Positions 15,019 to 16,457 of a stretch of 16,457 nucleotides of DNA are shown in pieces. The notes below the pieces were generated by a model that had not been told where the DNA came from, ran no database searches, and saw only the letters and a list, made by a program, of their open reading frames with translations. Within the stretch, counting starts at the first letter, position 1; the number at the start of each line of letters is the position of its first letter. The position numbers were made by a program, and so were the translations under genes. Source of the stretch: JBHIET01 sp046760785 (lineage in GTDB: Bacteria > Chloroflexota > Anaerolineae > B4-G1); assembly GCA_046760785.1 (NCBI GenBank), contig JBHIET010000075.1, forward strand, positions 1 through 16,457, written 5' to 3'.

Positions 15019-16457
15019 ATGAAAGTTCAGAGGTTGTTTGGTTCAGCGTTCATGTTGGTGTTGCTGCTGGTGTCGGATCGCAGGGTAGATGTCTCGACGC
15101 CGTCTAGCAAAACTGTCTCTACAATCGTTCACAAGGATGTGGCCTTTCGGGTCGTCGCGGGCGCCGATGGAAACATACTCTATGCTAATACCTGTGACCA
15201 GGACGACGTCCAGGCCGCTGTCGATGCGGCGGTTGACGGAGATTTCGTCCTAGTTCCTGCCGGGCATTGCACTTGGACCACACCTGTGGCAGCTACACCG
15301 GCAGTGGAGATCGATGGCAAGGGCATCACTGTCCAGGGCGCCGGCATCGGCCAAACGGTCATTACCGACGCCACCGGATCGTCGTGGAGACAGACGCCAT
15401 TCTGGGTAGAGGGATTGGAGGGCCATCCGTTTCGTATCACTGGCTTTACCTTCACCGGGCAGCCGAGTGCTCAAGGGGTCATCATGGTCAGGGGAACGTG
15501 CAAGGACTTTCGTATTGACCACTGCCGGTTTGAGGACATCGATGGTCGCAGCATCATGGTAAGCGGACATACTTTTGGCGTGATTGATCATTGTGCGTTC
15601 ATACAGCCTGGCGGGCAAGGGATATGGGTGGGCGATGGGAGGGGTGATCCACCAGGTTCTACCTCTTGGGACGAGGCAATGAGCTATGGCACGGCCGATG
15701 CGGTCTTTATTGAAGATAGTACGTTCACCTGGGGAAGCGGCGGAGACGGGGCCGTCGACTGCACCGATGGTGGTCGGTATGTGTTCAGACACAATGTCGT
15801 GGAAGGGGTCATGGTGGGTAACCACGGAATGGATTCTCGACCTCGGTCGTGTCTGCAGATGGAGATATACGACAACACATTCTCCCCCTCGTCTCACAAT
15901 GTGTACCTGGCGATACAATCTCGAGGTGGTTCGGCCGTCGTCTTTAACAATACCATTACCGGGACGGTGGGTGTGTATAGAATTCCCATCGGTGTGACGA
16001 ATTACAGGTCGTGCTGCTACGCCGGCGCGGCTTGTTCGGATCACGGGCAGTGCGATGGCACCAACCCGCTCGACGGGAACACGGAACCACAGGCCATATA
16101 CAAGGGCTGGCCCTGCAAAGACCAGATTGGTCGGGGGACGGCGCAGAGCTCCCAGCCTTTCTATGAGTGGAACAATACAAAGAATGGCTTGGATGTCGAC
16201 GTCACGGTCTACTGTGGTTGGCCTGCGTGCATAGACCCACACCCCACCGATCACGTCCAAGAAAACCGCGACTACTACAACGACACCCCACGCCCTGGTT
16301 ACACATCGTACATCTATCCCCACCCGCTGACCAAGGAATTGATATTAGACGCCAGGCCTGCCACGTCGACCATTCGTCTTGACTGGCAGGTCAAGACGAT
16401 CCTGCCTGTAAGCACCACCTGGCACATCGACTACTACACCCACACCGCCAGCATCTA
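15019..16457 (+). CDS. Secreted beta-helix protein, 3' end outside the window
   Basis: An open frame of 479 codons running to the window edge with no stop. It begins ATG at 15019 after GAGGGAGG (15003-15010), which lies inside the end of the preceding gene, so the two are translationally close (three bases between stop and start). A hydrophobic N-terminus with SAFMLVLLLVS (about 9-19) is a likely signal peptide. The body starts with DDVQAAVDAAVDGDFVLVPAG, a standard pectate-lyase-superfamily beta-helix opening, followed by turns such as FRIDHCRFEDIDG, GVIDHCAFIQPGG and VFIEDSTFTWGSG. A cysteine-rich insert lies around 325-400. The last visible residues repeat the C-terminal domain of the preceding gene, so the missing end probably finishes with the same YLPLV-type tag. 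The ligand or substrate is unknown. Confidence 0.85.
   Translation, partial: MKVQRLFGSAFMLVLLLVSDRRVDVSTPSSKTVSTIVHKDVAFRVVAGADGNILYANTCDQDDVQAAVDAAVDGDFVLVPAGHCTWTTPVAATPAVEIDGKGITVQGAGIGQTVITDATGSSWRQTPFWVEGLEGHPFRITGFTFTGQPSAQGVIMVRGTCKDFRIDHCRFEDIDGRSIMVSGHTFGVIDHCAFIQPGGQGIWVGDGRGDPPGSTSWDEAMSYGTADAVFIEDSTFTWGSGGDGAVDCTDGGRYVFRHNVVEGVMVGNHGMDSRPRSCLQMEIYDNTFSPSSHNVYLAIQSRGGSAVVFNNTITGTVGVYRIPIGVTNYRSCCYAGAACSDHGQCDGTNPLDGNTEPQAIYKGWPCKDQIGRGTAQSSQPFYEWNNTKNGLDVDVTVYCGWPACIDPHPTDHVQENRDYYNDTPRPGYTSYIYPHPLTKELILDARPATSTIRLDWQVKTILPVSTTWHIDYYTHTASI
16403..16457 (+). repeat. 55-bp direct repeat, copy 2 (runs into the window end)
   Basis: Second copy of the repeat at 14777-14831, identical over all bases that can be compared and cut by the window end, so its true length is unknown. 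If the window is a contig end, the break is likely an assembly stop at this repeat. Confidence 0.95.

Noticed and set aside
15250..16323. 357-codon open frame on the minus strand at the window end
   Set aside because: The + strand encodes a secreted beta-helix protein with an appropriate start and signal peptide; the antisense product has no recognisable domain.
1..16457. tRNA, rRNA, riboswitch or self-splicing intron
   Set aside because: No cloverleaf, rRNA core sequence or known riboswitch signature was found in the intergenic stretches; in particular no cobalamin-riboswitch B12-box was recognised ahead of the mutase genes, though a covariance-model scan was not possible.

Overview
The window reads as chromosomal DNA from a GC-rich, free-living bacterium, most likely a member of the Chloroflexota (Anaerolineae-like). 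This rests on three things: a secreted protein ending in the C-terminal signature YLPLVMRED, a large protein kinase fused to an ATPase and TPR repeats, and a methylmalonyl-CoA mutase split into separate catalytic and B12-binding chains. The assignment is inference, because no rRNA or tRNA gene is present. All convincing genes lie on the + strand.

Layout. (1) 1-2228: a complete UvrD/PcrA helicase, with an extended -10 box so close to the start codon that its mRNA may be leaderless. (2) 2229-2819: a gene graveyard holding pieces of at least three genes (a UPF0158-like N-terminus, the tail of a winged-helix-like protein, and the N-terminus of an AcuC/histone-deacetylase-type enzyme), then about 165 bases of unrecognised sequence. 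(3) 2820-8141: a probable operon with its own promoter. It encodes a GAF-SpoIIE/PP2C phosphatase, an overlapping 1170-residue Ser/Thr kinase-ATPase-TPR protein, and a stand-alone Lrp/AsnC-type ligand-binding domain, and ends in a weak terminator. (4) 8212-10043: a well-formed promoter driving a membrane protein with a DUF1648-like segment and a DUF92 membrane protein. (5) 10056-10210: a frameshifted remnant of what looks like an ADP-ribosylglycohydrolase. (6) 10215-12814: the methylmalonyl-CoA mutase B12-binding subunit and catalytic subunit, separated by a 0.53-kb island. The island (10646-11179) carries a GxxExxY/PD-(D/E)XK-type gene between two mirror-image arrays of the octamer ACACGGAT. 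(7) 13015-16457: two adjacent secreted beta-helix proteins. The second is cut by the window end, inside a perfect 55-bp repeat shared with the first.

How the genes work together. The phosphatase and kinase overlap by 13 bases and are probably translated together as a signalling pair that senses through GAF and TPR modules; their targets are not visible here. The two mutase chains interconvert (R)-methylmalonyl-CoA and succinyl-CoA in propionyl-CoA metabolism. The beta-helix pair is extracellular and probably binds or cleaves polysaccharide, though no catalytic residues can be assigned.

The strongest candidate for something undescribed is the island at 10646-11179. Each end has four copies of one 8-bp word, three pointing one way and the innermost the other. 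Several are spaced 10 bp apart (one helical turn), each end can fold into its own hairpin, and the whole unit sits between two genes that normally act together.
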